Source of the DNA: an uncultured Planktomarina sp.
GTDB lineage: Bacteria > Pseudomonadota > Alphaproteobacteria > Rhodobacterales > Rhodobacteraceae
Assembly (NCBI GenBank): GCA_905182425.1
Contig: CAJJBP010000015.1
Coordinates: 1 to 64,000 of the forward strand
Length of the DNA stretch: 64,000 nucleotides
Direction: 5' to 3'
The notes under the pieces are model-generated. The model searched no databases and had not been told where the DNA came from. It saw only the letters and a list, made by a program, of their open reading frames with translations. Both the position numbers and the translations under genes were made by a program. Numbering within the stretch: the first letter of the stretch is position 1; each line of letters begins with the position of its first letter. Of the stretch, positions 56,087 through 64,000 are shown piece by piece.

Positions 56087-57445
56087 TCAAGTCGTGCGCA
56101 CAGGAGATTTCATTGTTACTAATTCTTCGGCCATCGTCGGATGTACTGCGCACACCCGATCAAATTCCTCTTTTGTTGCCCCCATCTTGACAGCGATGCC
56201 AGCCATTTGAATCATTTCACCTGCACCATCTGCCACAATATGGCAGCCTAACACTTTGCGTGTGGCTTTGCTTACAACGAGTTTCATCAAAACTTTATCT
56301 GAGTCTCCAATAAACGAAGTATTCATCGGGCGAAAGGACGTTGCAAAAATTTCAATGGGTTCCTGCTTGCTTGCATCTTCTTCGCTTAAACCGATGGTGC
56401 CATATTCAGGCTGCGTAAAAACCGCTGACGGGATCAGTTCATGATCAATTGAGGTTGGGTTCCCGAGTATGGCTGTTTGCACAAAAGCCATGCCTTCACG
56501 AATCGCTACAGGCGTTAAATTGACTCGGTTCGTTACATCTCCAATTGCATAAATTGATGATACTGCAGTTGCGGAATATTGATCAACATTCACAGCACCT
56601 TTGCTGTCCAGCTCGATGCCTAAAGCTTCAAGCCCCAAATTTGCACTGTTTGGAGCGCGGCCAGTTGCATACATCACAACATCAAAACTCTGAACTTGGC
56701 CTTGTGATCCCGTTACCTCAACACAATCATCAGTTTTTATAATTTTTGTGACGTTTGTTTCGGTCATCAATTGGACACCGCGGTCAAGCATACCTTGTGC
56801 AATCAATTCCCTTGCTTCGCCATCGAAACCTCGTAAAATTTGATTTCCACGATACCAAAGATGCGTTTCAACACCCAGGCCATTCATTATGCCAGCAAAT
56901 TCACATGCAACGTATCCTCCGCCAACGATCAACATGCGTTTTGGCAGGGTATTTAGATGGAAGATCTCGTTAGAGGTAATCACATGCTGCGCACCCGGTA
57001 TGTTTGGTACCACCGGCCACCCGCCAGTTGCTACCAAAATTGTTTTCGCAGTAACCTTGCGACCATCAGCAAGTTGAACTTCATTAATTCCAGCGACTGT
57101 GGCCCTGCAATCAAATGTGTCAACATCAGCGTTTTCCAAAAGCTGACGGTAAATACCTTCTAAACGGTCCAGCTCGCCCTCAAGCTTCTCACGAAACGAA
57201 GCCCAGTCAAAAACACCAGCCTTCACCTCCCAACCATAAAGTGCGGCTTGTTTCATTGCCTGAGCATATGTCGAAGCATAGACCATAAGCTTTTTTGGAA
57301 CGCAGCCACGGATAACGCATGTGCCTCCATAGCGGCTTTCTTCCGCGAGGCCTACTTTAGCGCCGGCCTCACCGGCTGCGACGCGTGCAGCTCGCACGCC
57401 GCCAGACCCGCCGCCAATAACAAATAGATCATAATCAAAAGACAT
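56087..57445 (-). CDS. gor: Glutathione-disulfide reductase
   Basis: A 452-residue flavoenzyme reducing glutathione disulfide with NADPH. FAD site YDLFVIGGGSGGVRAARVAA, redox pair GGTCVIRGCVPKK, NAD(P)-binding MLIVGGGYVACEFAGIMNGL, SIYAIGDVTNRV and the dimer-interface His in CAVHPTMAEELV are all present. The ATG at 57445 fits; an upstream TTG is unlikely. It precedes hflK and follows rpiA, all minus strand with gaps of 54-63 bases. Confidence 0.94.
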   Translation of the reverse strand: MSFDYDLFVIGGGSGGVRAARVAAGEAGAKVGLAEESRYGGTCVIRGCVPKKLMVYASTYAQAMKQAALYGWEVKAGVFDWASFREKLEGELDRLEGIYRQLLENADVDTFDCRATVAGINEVQLADGRKVTAKTILVATGGWPVVPNIPGAQHVITSNEIFHLNTLPKRMLIVGGGYVACEFAGIMNGLGVETHLWYRGNQILRGFDGEARELIAQGMLDRGVQLMTETNVTKIIKTDDCVEVTGSQGQVQSFDVVMYATGRAPNSANLGLEALGIELDSKGAVNVDQYSATAVSSIYAIGDVTNRVNLTPVAIREGMAFVQTAILGNPTSIDHELIPSAVFTQPEYGTIGLSEEDASKQEPIEIFATSFRPMNTSFIGDSDKVLMKLVVSKATRKVLGCHIVADGAGEMIQMAGIAVKMGATKEEFDRVCAVHPTMAEELVTMKSPVRTT

Positions 57446-57499
57446 AAGCTCATCCAAATAGCTACTTAATCTCGAACGCCATGCCCAGGGCCAATTATG

Positions 57500-58228
57500 T
57501 TAGATTGCGCTGCGTTTGCCTTGCAATTCCACGGAGCCATCAGGTGCGCCAATAACGGCTACAGCACACATATTAATAAATAAACCATTTTCAACCACTC
57601 CAGGAACTTGATTGAGAGATTTTCCCAATTGTGGCGCATCCCCAATTTGTCCGAGGTGCATATCTAAGATGAAGTTTCCCTCATCAGTTACAAATGGTTT
57701 ATCACCCAACATACGCCGTGAAATCCTTCGCCCACCCAAATCATGCGAAACAAGAATTTTTTCTATTAATTTTTGTGAGGTTTGCCAGCCAAAGCCAATC
57801 ACCTCAACAGGAAGTGGAAACTGGCCCATCGTTTCGACGCGTTTTTCAACATCCGCGATCACAATCATTTTATCGCTAGCGGCTGCTACTATTTTTTCTT
57901 GTAGCAAGGCACCGCCTCCCCCTTTAATTAGATTGAGATCAGCATCAAACTCATCAGCCCCATCGATTGTCAAATCAAGGCGGCCCAGCGCATCTAGTGT
58001 CGCTATCTTAATTCCAAGCTCCGTGGCTAGCTTTGCTGTTCGCAAAGAGGTCGGGACAGCCTGTATACGTAGTTTCTCGTTTTTCACACGTTCAGCCAGG
58101 CAACGCACCATCCAGGCGGCCGTTGAGCCGGTACCCAAACCAACCTTCATTCCATCTTCGACAAAAGAACTCGCTTTTTGCGCAGATGCAAACTTTGCGC
58201 GATCAGTAGGAGATAAATTTGACGACAT
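57500..58228 (-). CDS. rpiA: Ribose-5-phosphate isomerase A
   Basis: A 242-residue enzyme converting ribulose-5-P and ribose-5-P. Motifs: GMKVGLGTGSTAAWMVRCLA, LDLTIDGADEFDADLNLIKG, GGGALLQEKIVAAASDKMIV. The start at 58228 is set by AGGAG upstream; the frame extends 25 codons further but those are not family-like. A long plus-strand frame covers this gene and joins sdaA; the first half of it is only the rpiA shadow. Confidence 0.96.
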   Translation of the reverse strand: MSSNLSPTDRAKFASAQKASSFVEDGMKVGLGTGSTAAWMVRCLAERVKNEKLRIQAVPTSLRTAKLATELGIKIATLDALGRLDLTIDGADEFDADLNLIKGGGGALLQEKIVAAASDKMIVIADVEKRVETMGQFPLPVEVIGFGWQTSQKLIEKILVSHDLGGRRISRRMLGDKPFVTDEGNFILDMHLGQIGDAPQLGKSLNQVPGVVENGLFINMCAVAVIGAPDGSVELQGKRSAI

Positions 58229-58406
58229 TAAACACGACTCCTTATTGGTTTTTGCATCGTATACCCCCAACCTAGCAGTGGGTGCGAGGTCAAAATATAT
58301 CACTTCCAGCGCGTTAGCCGTGGAAACCGTTCAAAGAGTCGCATTTTTAGGTCTATTTAATTTAAAATCATGTTCAACGCTAAACGTAAGTAAAATGGAT
58401 CTCATC

Positions 58407-59780
58407 ATGTTTTTGTCAGTTTTTGATATGTTTAAAATTGGGATAGGGCCCAGCTCATCCCACACAATGGGCCCCATGATTGCCGCCGGCATGTTCCTTG
58501 AAAAATTACGCGCTAGCCCATTTGCTCCTGCAGGTTTGCAGGCCCGTTTTCATGGCTCGTTGGCATTCACAGGCGTGGGGCACGCAACTGACCGAGCAAC
58601 ATTACTTGGACTAGCTGGTTTTGAGCCAGAAAAATATAATGCAACAGAGGGTATGGCTGCCTTGGCCGACATAAAAATAAACAAGGTAGTCCAACCTCAT
58701 GGCTTGCCACCAATGCGGCTCGATCCAACCCAAGATATCATGTTTGACTACGGACCCGCACTACCTGGTCATGCAAATGGCATGATTTTGATGGCTATAG
58801 ATGCGCAGAATGATGTCATTCTACAGGAAACATATTATTCCATTGGTGGCGGCTTTGTTGTTACAGCAGGAGAGATGGACGAGGGAGGTGGCACGGGCGA
58901 TTTGGCTCCTTATCCTCATGAATTCGAAACAGCCGCAGAGCTCCTAAAAATTTGTGGAACACAAAATGAATCTATCGCAAATATTAAACGCCAAAACGAG
59001 CTGAGCCGACTTAGTGCCTACAATTTGGACAAAGGTTTGCAACGAATTTGGAGCGTTATGACGGCCTGCATTGATCGAGGTCTAGTCACTGATGGAGTTT
59101 TACCAGGCGGCCTGAACGTAAAGCGTCGCGCAAAAGGCATTAACGACGCACTTATTGCCGAACGTGGATTGAATATTACAGCCCCACACACAATCAACGA
59201 TTGGATGAGCGTCTACGCAATGGCTGTGAATGAGGAAAATGCGGCGGGTGGTCAGGTGGTGACTGCCCCCACTAATGGAGCAGCTGGGGTAGTGCCTGCA
59301 ACAATCCGTTATTGGCAGGACCATGTGCCTGGTGCACAAGCCAGTGCAATTCCTGACTTCTTGTTAACGGCTGCTGCAATTGGTGGTTTGATTAAATTCA
59401 ACGCAAGTATCTCAGGTGCCGAGTGTGGATGCCAAGCGGAAGTGGGAAGTGCTGCTGCAATGGCTGCTGCTGGCCTGTGCGCGGTATTGGGAGGCACACC
59501 TTTACAGGTGGAAAATGCCGCTGAAATAGCATTGGAGCATCACTTGGGCATGACTTGTGATCCAGTAAAAGGTTTGGTTCAAGTCCCATGCATTGAACGC
59601 AATGGATTAGGTTGCATCAAAGCCGTATCCGCAGCAAGCCTCGCAATGCGTGGCGATGGCACCCATTTGGTTCCACTTGATGCCTGTATTGAAACTATGC
59701 GCCAAACCGGAATAGACATGCACGAGAGGTACAAAGAAACCTCTCTCGGCGGCTTGGCAGTTAACGTCCCAAACTGCTGA
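58407..59780 (+). CDS. sdaA: L-serine ammonia-lyase (serine dehydratase)
   Basis: A 457-residue iron-sulfur enzyme turning serine into pyruvate and ammonia. It starts MFLSVFDMFKIGIGPSSSHT, as in the family, and carries APTNGAAGVVPATIRYW, GAECGCQAEVGSAAAMAAAG and MTCDPVKGLVQVPCIERNGL, whose cysteines hold the [4Fe-4S] cluster. The ATG at 58395 is an alternative four codons earlier. It is divergent from rpiA. Confidence 0.95.
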   Translation: MFLSVFDMFKIGIGPSSSHTMGPMIAAGMFLEKLRASPFAPAGLQARFHGSLAFTGVGHATDRATLLGLAGFEPEKYNATEGMAALADIKINKVVQPHGLPPMRLDPTQDIMFDYGPALPGHANGMILMAIDAQNDVILQETYYSIGGGFVVTAGEMDEGGGTGDLAPYPHEFETAAELLKICGTQNESIANIKRQNELSRLSAYNLDKGLQRIWSVMTACIDRGLVTDGVLPGGLNVKRRAKGINDALIAERGLNITAPHTINDWMSVYAMAVNEENAAGGQVVTAPTNGAAGVVPATIRYWQDHVPGAQASAIPDFLLTAAAIGGLIKFNASISGAECGCQAEVGSAAAMAAAGLCAVLGGTPLQVENAAEIALEHHLGMTCDPVKGLVQVPCIERNGLGCIKAVSAASLAMRGDGTHLVPLDACIETMRQTGIDMHERYKETSLGGLAVNVPNC

Positions 59781-59796
59781 GTAAAATGAAACCGCA

Positions 59797-60297
59797 ATGC
59801 GAGCTATTAGTATGGCCTTAGCTAATCCGCGCCTTGGCGTTTTTATGATGATTATTTTCTGTGTTCTTGCTCCAGCCAACGATGCATTGGTCAAGGTTTT
59901 GGGAGACAGCATGCCTATCCTGCAGGTTCTGATAGCGCACTTTGCGGCACAGCTTTTGTTAATTCGCCGCAAAACCTGGACCGTACGTCATGAGACGTGA
60001 AAGCGCAGTGACCTCATCGGCTTGATTATTATTAGATTGATACTTCAATTAATCACAATAGGGTTTTTCTTTCTAGCCCTAGGATACTTGCCGCTGGCTG
60101 ATGCCCTCGCCATCGCATATGCTTTACTCATTTTTATTCTGGGTGTGGGATGGTTCTCAGGTGAAAAAGCGACGCCATTAGTGTTAAGTCTTTGCACGTC
60201 TGGAGATCCCATTCGGAGCTCTATTCGGTTGGATCATCTTTAGCGCCCTACCAAATGGACTCGCCGCCTTTGGAATTATTTTACCAATGGCTGCATG
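59797..60297 (+). pseudogene. Dead EamA/DMT transporter gene
   Basis: The N-terminal part reads FMMIIFCVLAPANDALVKVL, then a TGA at 59998-60000 where relatives have Trp. The same frame continues with LILQLITIGFFFLALGYLPL and ADALAIAYA up to about 60190. Sequence then jumps to a C-terminal end found one frame over (GALFGWIIFSALPNGLAAFG) near 60210-60297. So the gene has a nonsense codon, a large internal deletion and a frameshift. Intact relatives are about 290-300 residues. It lies 16 bases after sdaA. Confidence 0.82.
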
Positions 60298-60301
60298 AGC
60301 T

Positions 60302-60973
60302 TTAGTTTTGCACTTTAGTAAAACTTAGCGCTGCAAACGCGTCAGTAACATTTCTAATCGCATTCGCAGGTAAGATAACCAGCAGTCCACGACAATCTGA
60401 TCCAATGCTTATACGGCAACCATCAGCAATATTAGATGTAGAAATCAGACCATCAGGTGATAGTTTTACCGACGACAAAGGCCATCGCACGCCAGAAATA
60501 TCAACCGTCACTGGCAGCAGCGGATAAAAGCCAACTTGTCCACCAGCAGCCACATCCACTTCAATTGTCTCTGGCGCAATAAATACCACCTGTTGATCGT
60601 CTAGAAGTAAAATTGGTCTGGGATCTTTTAGTAGTGCGGAAAACGCTGCAAATTGGTGGTCCAGCCGTCCTCCTAAAAAGCCGACGCCCAGGAACATCTC
60701 AGCATCACAAACTGACAAGCATTTTTCAAAATCAGTTTTATCTTGATCTGACAAAACGAAGCTATTGACCTCTGCCGGTAAATCAGATTGCGAATCCATA
60801 TCTCCAACAACCAAATCAACCTGTAAACCCGCCTCAGTTGCGTGATTATATCCCCCATCAGCAGCTACAACTGTTTCTGCAAATGAGAACGCTTTATTGA
60901 CTAGTTTCGCAGAGCAAGGACCAGCACCAATCAATAAAATTGAAGAGGATTTATGAACTCTAGGGGTAGACAT
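60302..60973 (-). CDS. Thiamine pyrophosphokinase
   Basis: A 223-residue enzyme making thiamine diphosphate directly from thiamine and ATP. Motifs: VVAADGGYNHATEAGL, LVVGDMDSQSDLP, DKTDFEKCL and GFLGGRLDHQFAAFSAL. This route fits an organism that takes up thiamine instead of (or besides) making it. The ATG at 60973 is preferred over a GTG nine codons upstream. Confidence 0.92.
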   Translation of the reverse strand: MSTPRVHKSSSILLIGAGPCSAKLVNKAFSFAETVVAADGGYNHATEAGLQVDLVVGDMDSQSDLPAEVNSFVLSDQDKTDFEKCLSVCDAEMFLGVGFLGGRLDHQFAAFSALLKDPRPILLLDDQQVVFIAPETIEVDVAAGGQVGFYPLLPVTVDISGVRWPLSSVKLSPDGLISTSNIADGCRISIGSDCRGLLVILPANAIRNVTDAFAALSFTKVQN

Positions 60974-61118
60974 TTTCAACTTCACCTTTGTCCTTGTCAC
61001 TCAACGACCCAAACCATCCAAAAACTAAAGAACGCTCAAGGGATCTTTTAGACCTCAGTGTCCAATAGCGCAAAGATTTGGAAGCAGGTTAAAAAATAAT
61101 AACACGTTAAAAATAAAT

Positions 61119-61358
61119 CTAGTTTGGCCCATCTTTTTTATTCTGTGCATCAGGCTCTTCCTGCCCAATGCCCATAAAAACAAATTTAAAAGGTATGATC
61201 CACGCAATACCAAGCACCACATACATGATAAATTCAACAATTTTAGAAAGTTCTGGCAATAAAGCCACAAGATTGACCGCTATTATGATATAAACAGGCA
61301 TACCAATCAGCAAGATGAGCAACGACCACCGGCGTCTAGCTTTGTAACTTAACGCCAT
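61119..61358 (-). CDS. DUF2842 small membrane protein
   Basis: A 79-residue protein with two helices (about residues 11-33 and 40-63), the PF11003-like pattern YKARRRWSLLILLIGMPVYI and GIAWIIPFKFVFMGIG. It overlaps the purA stop by one base (TGATG) and is regularly found after purA in Rhodobacteraceae. Function unknown. Confidence 0.87.
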   Translation of the reverse strand: MALSYKARRRWSLLILLIGMPVYIIIAVNLVALLPELSKIVEFIMYVVLGIAWIIPFKFVFMGIGQEEPDAQNKKDGPN

Positions 61359-62650
61359 CAGTCTGCAAACGGGTCAGTGACAAGGATTGTGTCATCACGT
61401 TCAGGTGAGGTCGACACAAGCGCCACGGGACAATCAATTAGCTCTTCAATCCTACGTACATATTTGATCGCTTGAGCTGGCAACTCCGCCCAAGAGCGCG
61501 CCCCAGCAGTGCTGCCAGACCACCCTTCAATGGTTTCATAAACAGGCTGAACCCGCGCCTGCTGATCTGCAGCCGTTGGCAAATAATCCAGCGTCTTACC
61601 ATCAAGCTCATAGCCCACGCAGATTTTTAGTTCTTCAAATCCATCCAAAACATCCAGTTTTGTCAGCGAGATCCCATTTACACCAGACGTTGCACAAGTT
61701 TGGCGCACCAAACAGGCATCAAACCAACCACAACGACGTTTACGGCCAGTCGTAGTTCCAAATTCATGTCCACGCTCACCCAGCTGTTGGCCATCATCGT
61801 CATCAAGTTCCGTTGGAAAAGGACCTTCCCCGACGCGCGTTGTGTAGGCTTTAGTAATCCCCAGAACATAGTCGATTGCACCAGGCCCAATGCCAGTACC
61901 AGTTGAGGCTTGGCCTGCAATCACATTTGATGAAGTAACAAAAGGGTAAGTTCCAAAATCAATATCCAATAGTGCGCCCTGGGCCCCTTCAAACAAAATT
62001 CGCTTACCCGCACGGCGTTTTTCATTCAAAACTTTCCACACAGGCGAAGCATAAGGCAAAATTAGAGTAGCAACTTCACGTAGCGAGTCCAGCAAAGCTA
62101 CACGGTTAACAGGACCAAGCCCCAAACCCTTGCGCAGGGGATTATGATGCAAAAGCGCACGGTCAATCCGCAGCTCTAGCGTAGCCTCATCAGCAAGGTC
62201 AGCTACGCGGATAACGCGACGACCCACTTTATCTTCGTAGCACGGACCTATACCCCGTCCAGTTGTCCCAATTTTTGCGATAGAGACCTGACCCTCGCGC
62301 GCGCGGTCCAATTCACCATGGTACGGCATAATCAAAGGAGTATTTTCTGCAATCATCAGATTCTCGGGATTTATATCAACGCCTTGCTTGCGAATACCCG
62401 CAATCTCTTTGATTAAGTGCCAAGGGTCCAAAACAACACCATTGCCAATCACTGAAAGCTTTCCACCACGCACCACACCAGATGGAAGAGCATGCAGCTT
62501 ATAAACCTCGCCACCGATCACAAGAGTATGCCCAGCGTTGTGTCCGCCTTGAAAACGCGCAATCACATCAGCACGTTCGGAAAGCCAATCAACAATTTTT
62601 CCTTTACCTTCATCACCCCATTGGGTGCCTACAACAACAACGTTGGCCAT
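61358..62650 (-). CDS. purA: Adenylosuccinate synthetase
   Basis: A 430-residue enzyme converting IMP to adenylosuccinate with GTP and aspartate. Motifs: [70 protein letters not shown] and [12 protein letters not shown]. It leads a two-gene unit with DUF2842. Confidence 0.98.
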   Translation of the reverse strand: MANVVVVGTQWGDEGKGKIVDWLSERADVIARFQGGHNAGHTLVIGGEVYKLHALPSGVVRGGKLSVIGNGVVLDPWHLIKEIAGIRKQGVDINPENLMIAENTPLIMPYHGELDRAREGQVSIAKIGTTGRGIGPCYEDKVGRRVIRVADLADEATLELRIDRALLHHNPLRKGLGLGPVNRVALLDSLREVATLILPYASPVWKVLNEKRRAGKRILFEGAQGALLDIDFGTYPFVTSSNVIAGQASTGTGIGPGAIDYVLGITKAYTTRVGEGPFPTELDDDDGQQLGERGHEFGTTTGRKRRCGWFDACLVRQTCATSGVNGISLTKLDVLDGFEELKICVGYELDGKTLDYLPTAADQQARVQPVYETIEGWSGSTAGARSWAELPAQAIKYVRRIEELIDCPVALVSTSPERDDTILVTDPFAD

Positions 62651-62955
62651 TCGGGGTCCTCTTTTTATCGGATGAACGGTTGCCGTATAACGGGGATGTC
62701 ACTTGGGGGAAACTGCAAACTTCAAGGTGGTTATTTTTCCATACAATCTAAAATCCTAGTCACAACTCAACCCAATCACAGACGTTGAGCGATGCGCTTT
62801 TTACTTTAAAAGTAATTCTTTTTGAACGGGGTTTTGGACAATTTTTTGTACTAATACGCTCTCAACTTGGATCTGAACGGTTCAATACTTAGGTTTGCAC
62901 TTGGCAAACACGAGAACCTTTCGTAGATACCAACTCACTAAACCGGGAAATTAGC
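62651..62955. other. purA-secG intergenic region
   Basis: These 305 bases separate divergent purA and secG and hold no gene. A 15-base near-perfect palindrome, TTACTTTAAAAGTAA (62801-62815), could be an operator. The secG promoter is listed separately. Confidence 0.4.
62901..62929 (+). promoter_or_regulatory. Sigma-70-type promoter for secG
   Basis: TTGGCA (62901-62906), a 17-base spacer and TAGATA (62924-62929) lie 27 bases before the secG ATG. Identified by eye only. Confidence 0.45.
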
Positions 62956-63303
62956 ATGCAAAACGTCGTATTAATCATTCACCTACTATTAGCGGTTTCG
63001 CTAATTGGCCTCGTTCTTTTACAACGCTCTGAAGGCGGTGGCTTGGGCGTAGGCGGTGGCGGTGGCGGGGCAATGAGCGGGCGCGCGGCAGCAACAGCCC
63101 TTACAAAGTTAACCTGGGTTTTAGCCGTTGCCTTCATATGTACTTCCCTTGGCTTAACAATAATCCAAGCTCAAAAGGCTTCAGGCGGTTCCGTGCTAGA
63201 TCAGCTCGTCCCAAGTACAACGCAGTCGTCACCAGCAGATGCTGGTAGCTTACTGCCCCCTTCTTCCAAAGACGCGGAGCCTTTGCTGCCAGTCGCTGAT
63301 TAA
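62956..63303 (+). CDS. secG: Preprotein translocase subunit SecG
   Basis: A 115-residue membrane protein: two helices (about residues 3-22 and 54-76) flanking the conserved SEGGGLGVGGGGGGAMSGRA loop, with a Pro/Ser-rich tail. SecG assists SecYE in export. It is followed by pyrG after 142 bases, as in many alphaproteobacteria. Confidence 0.95.
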   Translation: MQNVVLIIHLLLAVSLIGLVLLQRSEGGGLGVGGGGGGAMSGRAAATALTKLTWVLAVAFICTSLGLTIIQAQKASGGSVLDQLVPSTTQSSPADAGSLLPPSSKDAEPLLPVAD

Positions 63304-63316
63304 CCAAAATGTTGCG

Positions 63317-63434
63317 GCTGAAAAGAATTCAGCTACTTTATATTGATCTACACGTTGTAGAATCAACGTCACGATGATAAGGGTTTAACCCCGTGGTGAG
63401 GAAGAATTTTCTCGCTGAAATCCGCAGCACGGGG
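63317..63434 (+). other. Structured secG-pyrG intergenic leader
   Basis: Three inverted repeats: GCTGAA/TTCAGC (63317-63333), ACGTTG/CAACGT (63352-63369) and CCCCGTG/CACGGGG (63389-63395 with 63428-63434), the last ending 11 bases before the pyrG ATG and enclosing an inner GCTG/CAGC. No T-run follows, so it is not a classical terminator. It may control pyrG translation. Confidence 0.35.
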
Positions 63435-63445
63435 ATCCCTAAATT

Positions 63446-64000
63446 ATGGCGCGATACATCTTTATTACTGGTGGTGTAGTTTCCTCACTTGGCAAAGGCC
63501 TGGCCTCTGCAGCCTTAGGAGCTTTACTTCAAGCGCGTGGTTATTCTGTCCGTCTTCGCAAACTGGACCCCTACCTCAACGTTGATCCTGGAACGATGTC
63601 TCCCTTCGAGCATGGTGAAGTTTTCGTAACGGACGATGGTGCAGAAACTGATCTTGATTTGGGCCATTATGAACGTTTTACGGGCGTAGCTGCGCGTATG
63701 ACCGATTCCGTATCATCTGGTCGGATTTATTCGACCGTTTTAGAAAAAGAACGCCGTGGCGATTATCTAGGCAAAACTATTCAAGTGGTTCCGCATGTCA
63801 CAAACGAAATTAAGGAATTTCTTAAAGTTGGTGACGACGAAGTTGATTTTATGCTTTGTGAAATTGGTGGTACGGTTGGTGATATTGAAGGCCTTCCATT
63901 TTTTGAGGCTATTCGCCAATTTGCTCATGACAAGCCGCGTGGCGAATGCATTTTCATGCATCTCACTCTATTGCCTTATCTATCTGCAAGCGGGGAATTG
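63446..64000 (+). CDS. pyrG: CTP synthase (partial, runs off the window)
   Basis: The first 185 codons of the enzyme that makes CTP from UTP and glutamine. It starts [20 protein letters not shown] (P-loop), then [36 protein letters not shown] and [20 protein letters not shown], all in the synthetase domain. The glutaminase domain lies beyond 64000. Confidence 0.97.
   Translation, partial: MARYIFITGGVVSSLGKGLASAALGALLQARGYSVRLRKLDPYLNVDPGTMSPFEHGEVFVTDDGAETDLDLGHYERFTGVAARMTDSVSSGRIYSTVLEKERRGDYLGKTIQVVPHVTNEIKEFLKVGDDEVDFMLCEIGGTVGDIEGLPFFEAIRQFAHDKPRGECIFMHLTLLPYLSASGEL

Noticed and set aside
57612..58394. A long plus-strand open frame continuous with sdaA over the rpiA region.
   Set aside because: It is the mirror of rpiA, Ser/Arg-rich and without any family resemblance; sdaA starts at 58407.

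Overview
The window is a contiguous piece of an alphaproteobacterial chromosome, most likely from the family Rhodobacteraceae (roseobacter group). The evidence is gene order and family content. accB-accC-aat sits next to DUF2155-mlaD-NDUFA12, glyQ-DUF6446-glyS is followed by a divergent PPDK and a SleB-type cell wall hydrolase, twin Lrp genes lie opposite ilvC, hflK-hflC-DUF2065-htrA are clustered, and DUF2842 follows purA. A GapR (UPF0335) protein and a GTTC-N7-GTTC LexA box are also alphaproteobacterial marks. A proteorhodopsin gene, moderate-to-low GC, tight 1-4 base gene overlaps and several gene remnants suggest a pelagic marine strain with a shrinking genome. I cannot name the species.

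Layout. 1-2.1 kb: tRNA-Thr with an attachment-site-like flank and an iron-type ABC permease. 2.3-3.4 kb: gapR and two small genes. 3.5-8 kb: acs and accB-accC-aat (acetate activation, fatty acid entry, N-end rule). 8-11.3 kb: minus-strand DUF2155-mlaD-NDUFA12 and clpP-clpX. 11.8-17.3 kb: the accessory part, with a CoA-transferase, a SOUL protein, proteorhodopsin, small Cys-rich or secreted proteins and an unknown membrane protein, ending at tRNA-Arg with a second attachment-like flank. 17.5-22.7 kb: tRNA-Leu, lipB, ctaD, DUF2244, yqeY, carA. 22.7-28 kb: a decayed GntR regulator, pyrimidine nucleotidase, ubiH, two Lrp genes, ilvC, an EamA exporter. 28-43 kb: folP-folB, cell wall hydrolase, ppdK, glyQ/glyS, a degenerate protease, a ThDP decarboxylase coupled to trkH, folE2. 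43-51 kb: yciB, an EamA protein, ftsY, a fused formate-dehydrogenase-type diaphorase, xseA, purD. 51-64 kb: a ferredoxin, a LexA-box gene made only of a DnaE2-type OB fold, htrA, hflC/hflK, gor, rpiA, sdaA, a dead EamA gene, thiamine pyrophosphokinase, purA, secG and the start of pyrG.

Most genes are ordinary housekeeping genes. Three points stand out. First, reading frames break in proteorhodopsin (twice) and ctaD (once); a one-base deletion repairs each site, and a similar break may exist at the end of yciB. Second, two tRNA genes carry the same direct-repeat plus 14-base motif just past their 3' ends, as if both had been integrase targets. Third, an ideal LexA operator sits directly on a 124-residue gene that matches only the C-terminal OB domain of the error-prone polymerase DnaE2. 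Remnants of a GntR regulator and an EamA transporter add to a picture of gene loss. I found no CRISPR array, insertion sequence, integrase or toxin-antitoxin pair, and no clear multi-gene novel system.
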